Under the pieces are notes generated by a model. It worked only from the letters and a program-made list of their open reading frames with translations, searched no databases and was not told the DNA's origin. The position numbers were made by a program, and so were the translations under genes. Shown one piece after another: positions 32,763-41,472 of a stretch of DNA of 55,257 nt. The DNA comes from Bdellovibrio sp. ZAP7. Lineage in GTDB: Bacteria > Bdellovibrionota_B > Oligoflexia > Oligoflexales > RGVZ01. Within the stretch, counting starts at the first letter, position 1; every line of letters starts with the position of its first letter. The stretch is from positions 1 to 55,257 of the forward strand of contig CAMDKS010000021.1 in NCBI GenBank assembly GCA_945900755.1, given 5' to 3'.

Positions 32763-35198
32763 TTAATCTCCTGAAATTCTAAATTCAACGCTGAAAGTTA
32801 ACTGATGAGCAGCACCTTTAAAATCGATCCGCCTCTTGCGACTGTCTCCCTTGCGATCCATTGTCACTTCGTAAACTCCCGGTTCAAGGGTTAAAGTTTG
32901 AGATGGAGTCTTCATGGTAAACGACTGAATCTTGCGACTGTCGAGATTTACAATAGAGACGCTAACTGGGGGGGCATTGCAAGCAAGGGTTAGTCGATAT
33001 GGCGCCTGAGAGACATCTGAAGTTTGTTCTCCACGAACGAGAATGTACGGGCCAAAGGTTTTTGGGCCTTTGGCGGATACAGAGATCTTCTCAGTTATTG
33101 TTATAAATCCAGAGCGTTTTAACTCTAATTTGTGTGGTCCTGTGGGCACATCAATCCAACCGGAACTCGAGCCTTGGGCGTTGGTTGTTCCAAAACGAGT
33201 ATTGTCTATATATATCTCTGACGCAGGCGAGCTTGTAATGGAAATCGATGACTTAGTTGGGGCGGCAAGAGGGCGCTCTTTCGGTGGAGATTTAACCACT
33301 TTTGGGGTGATGACGGGAATCGACTCTTGGATCGTGGGTTCGACGTCCTCAGTTGGAGTGACGATCGGTTCAGATACGGGCAACGCAAATTTAACGTCAT
33401 TCATTGGTGGCGGCGCAATTTTACTTGTGTTTTTCTGTGCAATGGCCACGGACTTAGATTTAGTCGAAGACACAGGCTCCTGCGCGGGAACTTTTTTAGG
33501 GATGGGCGCAATTGGGGGTTTTTTGGACGTTCTGCTAGTTGGAGTTTCACCGGTAGGTTGTGAGGAATCACTTGCTGTACTAACTAGAGGGGGCACGACC
33601 GTAGTGCTGATCGGCTCTTCGCGTTTAGGTTCAGATTTTTGACTGTTGGTTGCCGATTTTCCTGGGCCAGAATCGTGCGAGGCTACTGCGTTTTTGATTT
33701 TCGTGGGGAATGTTCCTAGCTTTGACTTGCCATTTTTGAGGGACGCCGGAAAAAATAGGCCAAAACAAATAAAGACGATGACTGCAGCGACCAGTTTGAG
33801 CAGAAAAGATGACTTTCTTGTGTGCTGATTATTGTTGAAGAAAATATATCTCATCTGGCGAACCACGCGTCTTGGAACGGCAGGTATGACTCTGGAACTA
33901 GGTTGCATCTGCCGATTTTCGAGATTGATATTGGGCGACTTTTTTTGATTCATTTTTGAGAAATGTTTCTGATGCCTGTTGGAACGATTTTTGGAGTCAT
34001 CAGATTCATGAGAATTGTTCATGGATGGAGTGAGGAATTGGGTTTTTATATTGCGTTGTTGTTGACGACGATTGGGCAAATGGGCCTCAATCAATTCGAC
34101 GGATGGCCCCTGTTTGCTCACATGAGGGCTATGTCGTGGAGCCAGCAAATGCTGCCTACGATGACTTCCTTGAGGGAGATCTCCACCACCAATATCAGGA
34201 CGAGGAATAGGGGAAGTGAAGGAGGAACGAGTACTAATTGAAGTTGATTTTATAATGACTGTATCCGCGGGCTTGAAACTCGAGGTTTTAAATTGTGCCG
34301 ACAAGCGTTCGCCGTAGGCCTTGGGATTCTTAAAACAGCGTTCAAGCTCGACATGACTTTGATCTAGATTAAGAGATGCCATAAACTCTTCGATTACAAG
34401 GCCGATGTCGGCTATTGTTTGAAATCGATTGTCGGGCAATAGTTCGAGACACTGAACAATACAGGATTCAATAACTGGAGGTATTCCCGCCATAATGAAT
34501 TTTGGATGGACGTATTCGCCAGAAAGAATACGCATGGCAATGTCGGCTGTAGAGGCGCCGGTGAACGGAAGCTTTCCGGTTGCGAGCTCGTAAAAGAGAA
34601 CGCCAAGACTGTAGATGTCACTTCTATGGTCTATGTCTCTACCACGTACCTGTTCCGGAGACATGTAACTTGGAGAACCCATGAAGATACCCGTTTGGGT
34701 CATACTCGAAAGTCTTTGTATTTTGGCGATGCCAAAATCCATGAGTTTCACAGTGCCTTGGTGGGTGATCATGATGTTTTCAGGTTTGACGTCGCGATGG
34801 ACTATCCCATGATCGTGGGCAGTCGACAGAGCGCGGCAGATTTCTCGCACGATAGATGCAGCAATAATCGGGTGTAGCCACCCTCCCGCCGTTGTGGCCA
34901 ATATTTCTGCTAGATTACGACCGTGAATAAGCTCGGTTATGATCCAAAGTTTTTGTGAATCTTCCCCAGAAAAGTCATAAATTTTCAAAATGTTAGGGTG
35001 GTCGAAGTTGGAAATGGCTTGAGCTTCGTGCTGAAAACGAAGGCGTATTTCACCGTTGTTTTCGTAGCGATCTTTGAGGATTTTAACGGCAATGTCACGT
35101 CCCAATTTTTCGTCAACCGCAATATAGATAATAGCCATTCCTCCCTCGCCAACTTTGCGTAGGATCCGATATCTATTGCCGAGGAGTTGAGCGATCAC
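32763..35198 (-). CDS. Ser/Thr protein kinase (PknB-type) with membrane helix and extracellular PEGA domain
   Basis: The protein is a Hanks-type kinase. Positions here count from the TTG at 35213: glycine loop GEGGMAIIY (22-30), ATP-binding Lys44, catalytic loop HRDVKPEN (139-146), DFG (159-161) and the activation-segment SPSYMSPEQ, all intact. A long Ser/Arg/Gln-rich linker follows, then one membrane helix at ~469-491, a Pro/Ser/Lys-rich spacer and a PEGA domain near 660-730, with a final beta-rich region. The kinase would be cytoplasmic and the PEGA part periplasmic. I use the GTG at 35198, which has GGAG nine bases upstream; the TTG at 35213 lacks one. The gene encoding another PEGA protein follows. 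Confidence 0.9.
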   Translation of the reverse strand: MIAQLLGNRYRILRKVGEGGMAIIYIAVDEKLGRDIAVKILKDRYENNGEIRLRFQHEAQAISNFDHPNILKIYDFSGEDSQKLWIITELIHGRNLAEILATTAGGWLHPIIAASIVREICRALSTAHDHGIVHRDVKPENIMITHQGTVKLMDFGIAKIQRLSSMTQTGIFMGSPSYMSPEQVRGRDIDHRSDIYSLGVLFYELATGKLPFTGASTADIAMRILSGEYVHPKFIMAGIPPVIESCIVQCLELLPDNRFQTIADIGLVIEEFMASLNLDQSHVELERCFKNPKAYGERLSAQFKTSSFKPADTVIIKSTSISTRSSFTSPIPRPDIGGGDLPQGSHRRQHLLAPRHSPHVSKQGPSVELIEAHLPNRRQQQRNIKTQFLTPSMNNSHESDDSKNRSNRHQKHFSKMNQKKSPNINLENRQMQPSSRVIPAVPRRVVRQMRYIFFNNNQHTRKSSFLLKLVAAVIVFICFGLFFPASLKNGKSKLGTFPTKIKNAVASHDSGPGKSATNSQKSEPKREEPISTTVVPPLVSTASDSSQPTGETPTSRTSKKPPIAPIPKKVPAQEPVSSTKSKSVAIAQKNTSKIAPPPMNDVKFALPVSEPIVTPTEDVEPTIQESIPVITPKVVKSPPKERPLAAPTKSSISITSSPASEIYIDNTRFGTTNAQGSSSGWIDVPTGPHKLELKRSGFITITEKISVSAKGPKTFGPYILVRGEQTSDVSQAPYRLTLACNAPPVSVSIVNLDSRKIQSFTMKTPSQTLTLEPGVYEVTMDRKGDSRKRRIDFKGAAHQLTFSVEFRISGD

Positions 35199-35315
35199 TT
35201 CAGTGAGCTCCAATCTTGGGTAGAATTGAAAAAATACAGTTTTCCATCCTTAGCCTATCGGACGAAAAGCAAAAAAAATGAGTTCTGGAAATTTTTTTTG
35301 GAACCAAAATGTCGA

Positions 35316-35346
35316 AAAATAGGAGATCTTCCAAATGTTGTGTCAA
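35316..35346 (-). promoter_or_regulatory. candidate promoter of the kinase gene
   Basis: On the minus strand a consensus TTGACA (35341-35346) is followed by TATTTT (35316-35321) after 19 bp, or CTATTT after 18. The spacing is at the long limit. It would give a leader of about 110 bases. Confidence 0.35.
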
Positions 35347-35392
35347 CAACTGGCTGAAATCGAATTAGAATTTGGACTTTATTGCGTGTTAC

Positions 35393-36910
35393 TCATGGAT
35401 CATGTGGCAAAATATCATGAAAGCTAGAAAATACCTTTTGAGGACTATAGAAGCGCAGGTTGCTGACGCGGCTGGTATAGATACAGGCAAATCCCTCGAC
35501 CTGATAGGCAAAGCGACTTCGCTCCAGCCCCACCTTCATAAGCTCGCCCCACATGGAGTGAATGGCCGATTCTTTTTGCTGGAGCAATTCATTTATCTTG
35601 ATATCGAGTTCCTCCAAAATCGGCATTCTCTCAGATAATTTATCAACATATTTGTCGCGTTCCTTTTCAAGATGATGGACTTTTTTGGCATCATGGGCTC
35701 GGATCGAACTATGGAGATGTCTTTTTACAGCCATTAAATTTGAGCGAATAATTTGCATGTCTTCGTCTAGAGACTCGCGTGCGTTTATGTTTTTTTGGAT
35801 GTCGTTGAATAGTGGTTTTAGTATTTCTAATTGCTCGAGTTCATGTTCAAGCTCTTCGACCACCAAGAGGGTGCGCCAATTTAGTTTTCCTTTTGAAATC
35901 ATGATGTCACCAAATATATGGTCGCCAACATACAATATTTCATCACCACGGAAGCCCGTAAGTTTTTGAAATAAATTTGCACTGCCACTTTGATATATCC
36001 GATGTCGCACTAGGTTTCCAGAATGTGATTTTAAAAGACCGGAGTCCGTCATTACTTCTAAAAAAGGACTAGAACCAGTGAAAAAAGCTGGTTTGCCAGC
36101 AGCTACAATAGTATAGTCAAAATAGTCTCGCCAAGACGGAAAGTCTTCATTTTCTCCGTCTAGAATGTAACTCATCATGCAATTTGTGTAGTCCCAACCA
36201 GAGTTTGTCAGCAAAAACAGAGTTTTTCCGCCGTCTAGAAGGCGCATAATCGATGTGGCAAGGTGTTTGTCTTTGCAGATGTATTTAGATGGATCTGCCA
36301 TGACGACATTTTTGATGCTGCCATCTGCGTGACTTAAGTCTATAAATTTTCGCAGATCATCGTAAACTTCGCGGTAATTTTTATCAATTTTTCCAGGATG
36401 AAGGTCCATGTAATCAACGATTTCGAGGAAAAGTTGAACTTCGCTTAAAGCGAAAAAAGTGTCGACACTTAAGAAGTCCTGTGCCTTAAAAGATTCACCG
36501 TTGTAGAGTTCATGTCGCGTGTCGCGATCAATTTTTTTACTGCCATGAAAGGCCGTTTTTACGTATTTGTGGCCATCCACTTTTAAAACATTACCGCGTT
36601 CCCGGTCGACTAAAAGCCCGCGGATCAAAAAATCTGGTTTGAAGGTGAGATCTGCAAGTTCACTGGGATATCCTGCGAGGATGAATTTTTTTAGCGTTTC
36701 TCTAAATGCTAGAGATTCAAAAGCCTCACGATTGTACATGAGTAACGTATGGTCCATGTCAAATCCAATAGATTTGATGCGATCCATATTGAGAGACCGA
36801 TTAACGTATACTCTCTGCCATAGTTCGAGTTTGCTATAAGGATTTGCCAAAAGATAACCTTCTTCCCTATGATTTGTTGATGTATAAGCTCTAACCTTTA
36901 CTTGGTTCAT
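35393..36910 (-). CDS. HAD-superfamily purine 5'-nucleotidase-like protein
   Basis: The 505-residue protein belongs to the cytosolic 5'-nucleotidase family (PF05761). HAD motif I is GFDMDHTLL with Asp51 and Asp53, and motif II/III segments such as LFLLTNSGWDYTN and LYVGDHIFGD are present. Such enzymes remove phosphate from nucleoside monophosphates. A long helical, charged region (~370-440) is coiled-coil-like, and its C-terminal tail contains RSRFAYQVEGFACIYTSRV. The first ATG at 36910 overlaps the upstream gene by 20 bases and has no ribosome site; a TTG at about 36847 behind GAAGAAGG is a possible alternative. It is the last gene of a PilZ-containing set. Confidence 0.85.
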   Translation of the reverse strand: MNQVKVRAYTSTNHREEGYLLANPYSKLELWQRVYVNRSLNMDRIKSIGFDMDHTLLMYNREAFESLAFRETLKKFILAGYPSELADLTFKPDFLIRGLLVDRERGNVLKVDGHKYVKTAFHGSKKIDRDTRHELYNGESFKAQDFLSVDTFFALSEVQLFLEIVDYMDLHPGKIDKNYREVYDDLRKFIDLSHADGSIKNVVMADPSKYICKDKHLATSIMRLLDGGKTLFLLTNSGWDYTNCMMSYILDGENEDFPSWRDYFDYTIVAAGKPAFFTGSSPFLEVMTDSGLLKSHSGNLVRHRIYQSGSANLFQKLTGFRGDEILYVGDHIFGDIMISKGKLNWRTLLVVEELEHELEQLEILKPLFNDIQKNINARESLDEDMQIIRSNLMAVKRHLHSSIRAHDAKKVHHLEKERDKYVDKLSERMPILEELDIKINELLQQKESAIHSMWGELMKVGLERSRFAYQVEGFACIYTSRVSNLRFYSPQKVFSSFHDILPHDP

Positions 36911-37499
36911 TAATAAATTTCAAACCAACTTGAACTCGTAAATGGCCCTGAAGATCGATAAATTTGCGGTTATACACAACTTCCGCTGGTGTGCTAGCCC
37001 AGTTTTTGCCAGCAATATTAACTTGGATTTGCGGCAAAATAACGCCCGCAGAAAAAGGCTTGGAGGGTGAGTTAATTCGAAGTGATAAACCAGTTGCTGA
37101 CATGTCCATCACGTGGCGCCGAAGTGTTGTTTTGAGATCAAAGGGGTTTAGGATTTCCGCTAGAACTTTCTCATCTTTTGAGAAGTTTAAACGCTCTGAT
37201 TGGCGAGTTTCCTCAAGCAAGGAATTTTGTTGAATTTCAAAAGCCATAAATGAACCTCGAGGACTAACCGAGGTTGATTGAAAACGTAGCATTTTACATT
37301 GGAGGTAATATTTATCGCAGTTAACAAAACGTGAGATGTACTCCGGTCGAACCATATTTTCGAGCACAACCATTGGTCCATCAATTTCCTTAATGACGGT
37401 CTGAAAGGCAATATCTAAACCTGCGCTGGAAATAAATACAGGAGTTCTTGATTTCAGGCAGTGTTCTAGTATCCCATTGACATCTAAGTTTTTATTCAT
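36891..37499 (-). CDS. PilZ-domain (c-di-GMP-binding) protein
   Basis: The 202-residue protein has an N-terminal domain of YcgR-like style (~1-90) and a C-terminal PilZ domain. The two c-di-GMP binding motifs are intact: RxxxR as RQSER (99-103) and DxSxxG as DMSATG (132-137). It is therefore likely to bind c-di-GMP. It is soluble, with no signal peptide. Its ATG overlaps the stop codon of the upstream TPR/barrel gene (ATGA), so it is translationally coupled to it, and it overlaps the nucleotidase start downstream. A role in coupling c-di-GMP to an envelope protein is an inference from this arrangement. Confidence 0.9.
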   Translation of the reverse strand: MNKNLDVNGILEHCLKSRTPVFISSAGLDIAFQTVIKEIDGPMVVLENMVRPEYISRFVNCDKYYLQCKMLRFQSTSVSPRGSFMAFEIQQNSLLEETRQSERLNFSKDEKVLAEILNPFDLKTTLRRHVMDMSATGLSLRINSPSKPFSAGVILPQIQVNIAGKNWASTPAEVVYNRKFIDLQGHLRVQVGLKFINEPSKG

Positions 37500-39259
37500 T
37501 CTAGAGAATCCTTAGTGAAGGCTGCATCAGCAAATCGCCCAGTCATTTTTGAAACGCGTTTGGTGCCAGGGAATGCCCAGAGCACGCTACCTTGGTAAAC
37601 TTTTTTACTGCTGGAAAATACTTTCATGTTGCTGCTGTTCTCGATGAAAAGTCCGCCCAGGCTAAATCTTAAAAATTGTGACTTTTGATAGTATAGACCA
37701 AGTTGAAACATGGATCCACTATCTGAGCGAGTACAGGCTACATGCGGAGGTGCGGCCTCAGATTCTTCTATAGAGCTAGATTTGCAACTACCTGTTTTTA
37801 TATGTGGAACTTTGTAGTGGTCTTGATATCGCCCGACTAGGGCCTCACCACCAAATTTGTTGTAAATCGTTAAATCAGCTGCAGCCACGAAGCCTTGACG
37901 AGTATAGTCTAGCCAAAAATCATTATAAATAAACTCATATTGAAAAGCATCAAAGGTGGCCTCAATCTTTTTTGTTGGAAAATCTTGAGCATGTGACAAA
38001 TTTAGACTGATCGCAGGTTGTCCCGAACTTCCTGTAAAATCGAAGGTCTTATTGCTATGTTCAAGGCTCTCGTTATGAATTTCTTTGCGCAAATATAGCG
38101 ATAGCATCGACCTTGAGGTCGCTGACCACGCCCACCCAGCCCAAGGGATCAGGAGCTGGGTGTCTTTTTCAGAAGTGACCACTTTCAAGCTTGACGGGTC
38201 AGCGTTTGGAAAAAAAGTAGATCCCACGCGGGTAAACTCAAGTCGAGCATAGGATCCGAAAAAAAATTGACGACCAATAGAACGTCTAAAATCGCCGAAA
38301 AACTGATGGGATCGCTCCAAAAAATCACCATTCATGGGAAAGGATTCCAAGCTGAAACCATTTGTTACCCAATCAGGAAAAGCATTGGCTTCAGTGAGCC
38401 AATTTTGTTTGTAAGTGTATCCGGCGAAAGACGTGTAACTTTTGTTCCGGTTTGGTCCTAGCCCAATGGATGCAATGACTTGAATTGTTCCATCAGCGGT
38501 GGAGACTTTGTCTATTGTTTTATCTGATTTTGGCTCATAGCCAGAAGACTCGGAGTTTTGGGACCCAAGTTGTACCATCCAAAAATGCGGAATTTGAAAT
38601 AGTGACCACCGATGGTATTTATAGATTTCAGCTTCGCGGTCGGGTCTTTCAAAGCCTTTGACGTCCTCTGTTTTAGTTCCCGCTGTGATTGACTTCAAAA
38701 GAGTTTTTGCGGACTCCGCATCAGAGCCTTTTGGGTATTTTTGCAAATATTGACTAAGCAGCTGCCAGGATCTTGTGTTGTCGGCAGAGTTGTAGGCTGA
38801 TAAGCCCATTTCAAAGGTAGAACGGGCTCCAAATTCATCGGTCCAGTTGGAGGCATACTGCCAATATTTATTGGCCTCATTTTCCAATCCAAGTACAGCA
38901 AGGCACATGCCTTGATAGAAATAATTGAATGAACGATCTGGCGACGTGTTAGCCACTTTTCGGAGCGTGCGTAGCGCCAAGGTGATTTGTCCAGAATGAT
39001 AATAGGATGCAGAAAGTTGATTCCAAGCGGTGTAGTCACTAGGCACCGACCGCAGGTGTTTTTTGTAAAGGGTAATGGCCGAATCCCAAGCGCCCTTTGC
39101 AAATTCAGACTGAGCTTTTGCGATTACAGAGGTGTTGTCGATGGCTTTACTAGAAGATGACGAAGAACCGCACAGGGCCGTATTTCCATTCGTCGCGATG
39201 ACAAAAAGAAATGCAATACTAAGGAAATAATAAGGCAGCCGTAACACAGGATTTCCCAA
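37496..39259 (-). CDS. exported TPR plus beta-barrel-like outer-membrane protein
   Basis: The 587-residue protein has a hydrophobic signal (YYFLSIAFLFVIATNG) and TPR-like repeats at ~45-190 (AWDSAITLYKKHLRSVPSDYTAWNQLSA). The long C-terminal half consists of alternating beta-strands of barrel type, for example YEFIYNDFWLDYT and MFQLGLYYQKSQFLRFSLGG. The start is uncertain: TTG at 39259 or GTG at 39247, neither with a strong ribosome site. A good promoter with an overlapping dyad lies just upstream. It is coupled to the PilZ gene. It may be an outer-membrane transport or assembly protein; no family name is certain. Confidence 0.65.
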   Translation of the reverse strand: MGNPVLRLPYYFLSIAFLFVIATNGNTALCGSSSSSSKAIDNTSVIAKAQSEFAKGAWDSAITLYKKHLRSVPSDYTAWNQLSASYYHSGQITLALRTLRKVANTSPDRSFNYFYQGMCLAVLGLENEANKYWQYASNWTDEFGARSTFEMGLSAYNSADNTRSWQLLSQYLQKYPKGSDAESAKTLLKSITAGTKTEDVKGFERPDREAEIYKYHRWSLFQIPHFWMVQLGSQNSESSGYEPKSDKTIDKVSTADGTIQVIASIGLGPNRNKSYTSFAGYTYKQNWLTEANAFPDWVTNGFSLESFPMNGDFLERSHQFFGDFRRSIGRQFFFGSYARLEFTRVGSTFFPNADPSSLKVVTSEKDTQLLIPWAGWAWSATSRSMLSLYLRKEIHNESLEHSNKTFDFTGSSGQPAISLNLSHAQDFPTKKIEATFDAFQYEFIYNDFWLDYTRQGFVAAADLTIYNKFGGEALVGRYQDHYKVPHIKTGSCKSSSIEESEAAPPHVACTRSDSGSMFQLGLYYQKSQFLRFSLGGLFIENSSNMKVFSSSKKVYQGSVLWAFPGTKRVSKMTGRFADAAFTKDSLE

Positions 39260-39270
39260 CCAAAAAGTTT

Positions 39271-39318
39271 TAATGATAACTTATGATCATTATAGGTGGA
39301 AAATGCTATTTTTGTCAT
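39271..39318 (-). promoter_or_regulatory. promoter with overlapping dyad for the TPR/barrel-PilZ operon
   Basis: On the minus strand, ATGACA (39313-39318) and TATAAT (39289-39294) are 18 bp apart. TAATGAT (39271-39277) and ATCATTA (39286-39292) form a dyad that overlaps the -10 and the predicted start, so a repressor site is plausible. Confidence 0.6.
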
Positions 39319-39393
39319 TTTTTTATCTCACAAAGATACAGGTATATTTTGTGCAAAAAGTAAACAAATTAATTGGGAATGACTAAATCTGGC

Positions 39394-40548
39394 TTACGCT
39401 AGGTGGTCAAGACCAGCTTTGAGGGTTTCAATATCCTTACAAAAAGCAAAACGGACGTAATGCTGCCGCTGCGCTGTCGACGTTGGATCGGTATAAAAAA
39501 CGCTGGTTGGGATAAGCGCGACTTTTTTAGTTTCTACGAGCTGTAGCGTAAATTCTGTGTCTGGACGTATTGAGATATGGCTATAGTCTGCCACGACAAA
39601 ATAGGTTCCCTCTGGTTTGTGAAATTTGAATCCCAGTTTTTGAAGGCCCTCACATAAAAAATCTCGGCGAACTTGGTAGTCTTTGCGCAGTTTTTCGTAA
39701 TACTCGTCACCTAGCTCTAGAGCGGCGCAAATTCCAGCTTGCAGAGGAGTTGCCGCACAAAATACTGTGAATTGATGGACGGCTCGAAGCTCTTTCGTCA
39801 ATTCAGGCGGTGCAAAAATATAGCCTATTTTCCAGCCAGTGAGGCTAAACGTTTTGGCGGTACTGGATATGACTACTGTACGTTGACGCATTCCTGGAAT
39901 GGTTGCCATTCGGGTGAATGGCTTATGGTCGTAAACAAGTTCCTCGTAGACTTCGTCGGTAATAACCAAAAGGTCGTGTTTTTTTGCAAAAGAGGCAATC
40001 ATCTCCATTTCTAAGCGAGAAAATACTCGGCCTGTCGGGTTATGAGGCGTGTTGACTAAAATGGCTTTAGTGGACGTCGTCCAACGTGTTTCAAGATCCT
40101 CAGCAGTAAAGGTCCAGTCAGGTGAGCGAAGTGGGACTTCGACAAGTTTTGCGCCAACGGAAAATGCGCCTGCAGGGTAGCAATCAAAAAATGGGGCAAA
40201 TGTGAGGACTTCATCCCCTTGATTCAAAAAGGCTTGGAAAACACAGAAAAGAGCTTCCGTGGCGCCTGAAAATACCGTCACTTCGTTCTCTGAATCATAA
40301 GAAAGGTTGGACACCTTTTTCATTCGGCTTGCAAGTAGCTCTCTCAGTTTTGGAATTCCATGGGAATGGGCATATTGATTGAAATCACCTCGGATGGCGG
40401 CGATAGCCGCTTCCTTGATTTCCTCAGGGCCATCAAAGTTAGGAAACCCTTGTGCAAGATTGATTGCGCCGTTACGCCTTGCAGCCATAGTCATTACCGA
40501 GAAAATGGATGTTCCGAAGTGGCTCCATTTAGCTGAGGGCATTGCCAT
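39394..40548 (-). CDS. PLP-dependent aminotransferase, class I/II (methionine-aminotransferase-like)
   Basis: The 384-residue fold type I enzyme transfers an amino group with PLP. Visible motifs are NLAQGFPNFDGP near the start, LVNTPHNPTG (164-173), the cofactor Asp in ITDEVYEELVY and the PLP Lys232 in SSTAKTFSLTGWK. TGWK in place of the more usual TGWR, together with the N-terminal signature, fits the YbdL/kynurenine-aminotransferase group. The exact substrate is open. AAGGATC lies before the ATG. The gene is divergent from the PP2C gene. Confidence 0.9.
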   Translation of the reverse strand: MAMPSAKWSHFGTSIFSVMTMAARRNGAINLAQGFPNFDGPEEIKEAAIAAIRGDFNQYAHSHGIPKLRELLASRMKKVSNLSYDSENEVTVFSGATEALFCVFQAFLNQGDEVLTFAPFFDCYPAGAFSVGAKLVEVPLRSPDWTFTAEDLETRWTTSTKAILVNTPHNPTGRVFSRLEMEMIASFAKKHDLLVITDEVYEELVYDHKPFTRMATIPGMRQRTVVISSTAKTFSLTGWKIGYIFAPPELTKELRAVHQFTVFCAATPLQAGICAALELGDEYYEKLRKDYQVRRDFLCEGLQKLGFKFHKPEGTYFVVADYSHISIRPDTEFTLQLVETKKVALIPTSVFYTDPTSTAQRQHYVRFAFCKDIETLKAGLDHLA

Positions 40549-40690
40549 TGTTGATCCTTTTTGTGTTTTTCCAGAAATTTGAAACCTAGTCCATGGCTAT
40601 ATCTTAAAAATGAAGTGTTGGCCATAAGTGAGCCAGATGACGCCCCATAAAAGAGGGTAATGTAAAGCTTTCCTTGAAATCTCCGATACA

Positions 40691-40719
40691 TGGACAAGGT
40701 AGTGTGCAATTTTTAGAAG
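40691..40719 (+). promoter_or_regulatory. candidate promoter of the PP2C operon
   Basis: TGGACA (40691-40696) and TAGAAG (40714-40719) are 17 bp apart. The leader would be short, about 15 bases, and would include AGGGAG before the ATG at 40741. The match to the -10 is only fair. Confidence 0.35.
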
Positions 40720-40740
40720 TATTTTTGAAGGGAGTCATCT

Positions 40741-41472
40741 ATGCGAATTCGCATGGCCGGAGCTACGGATATAGGGCGACGGCGTAAAGGCAATCAAGAC
40801 AGTATTTTCTACGACGAGAGTCGCGGTCTTGGCATCGTGGCCGACGGAATAGGTGGGCGTAAAGGTGGTGATATTGCATCATCATTAGCTGTAAATTCAA
40901 TCAAGAAGTCTTTTTTTGCGGTTGAGTCGATTCGCTACGGCGAGATTAATAGCTTTTTGGTTGACGCCATTGATGCGGCTAATACATCTATTCTCGCACG
41001 AGGCGAATTAGAGCCAGAAATAGCAGGAATGGGAACGACTCTCAATTGCCTTGCGTTTGTCGGCAATCGCTTACATTTAGGTCACATTGGCGATAGTCGT
41101 TCGTACCTCTATCAAGATGGAAGCATTTATCAGTTGACGATTGACCATAACGTGGGGACCTTCGCCGCACGCGGCTGGCTTCGCCCTGGACAATTAGTTC
41201 CAGGTTCGAAAAATGAGGCACTTGTAAAGGCCCTAGGACTCGGGTCAACCTGCGAGGCAGATATTTACGAGCTGGAGCTTAAAGCGGGACAAGTCTTTAT
41301 AAGCTGCTCGGATGGCTTGACCGGCATGGTTTCTGATGCCGACATTGCACGCATTATTCGCAAAAATATTTCCAACTTAGCATCCCTGCCAAGTTTGCTC
41401 ATTGCGGCGGCCAATGCTGGCGGTGGAGTCGATAACATAACGGTTTTAGTAAGCGAAGTTAGGGGGCACTAA
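40741..41472 (+). CDS. PP2C-family Ser/Thr protein phosphatase
   Basis: The 243-residue protein is a compact PP2C/PPM phosphatase as in Stp1/PstP partners of PknB kinases. It uses a metal centre to remove phosphate from Ser/Thr residues. Motifs: RRRKGNQDS with a conserved Asp near residue 21, VADGIGGRKGGD, GTTLNCLAF, HIGDSRSYL, SCSDGLTGMV and DNITVLV. There is no membrane segment. AGGGAG precedes the ATG. The next gene overlaps its stop (TAATG), so it is co-translated with a membrane protein. The kinase at 32763-35198 is a likely partner but lies 5.5 kb away in the opposite orientation. Confidence 0.95.
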   Translation: MRIRMAGATDIGRRRKGNQDSIFYDESRGLGIVADGIGGRKGGDIASSLAVNSIKKSFFAVESIRYGEINSFLVDAIDAANTSILARGELEPEIAGMGTTLNCLAFVGNRLHLGHIGDSRSYLYQDGSIYQLTIDHNVGTFAARGWLRPGQLVPGSKNEALVKALGLGSTCEADIYELELKAGQVFISCSDGLTGMVSDADIARIIRKNISNLASLPSLLIAAANAGGGVDNITVLVSEVRGH

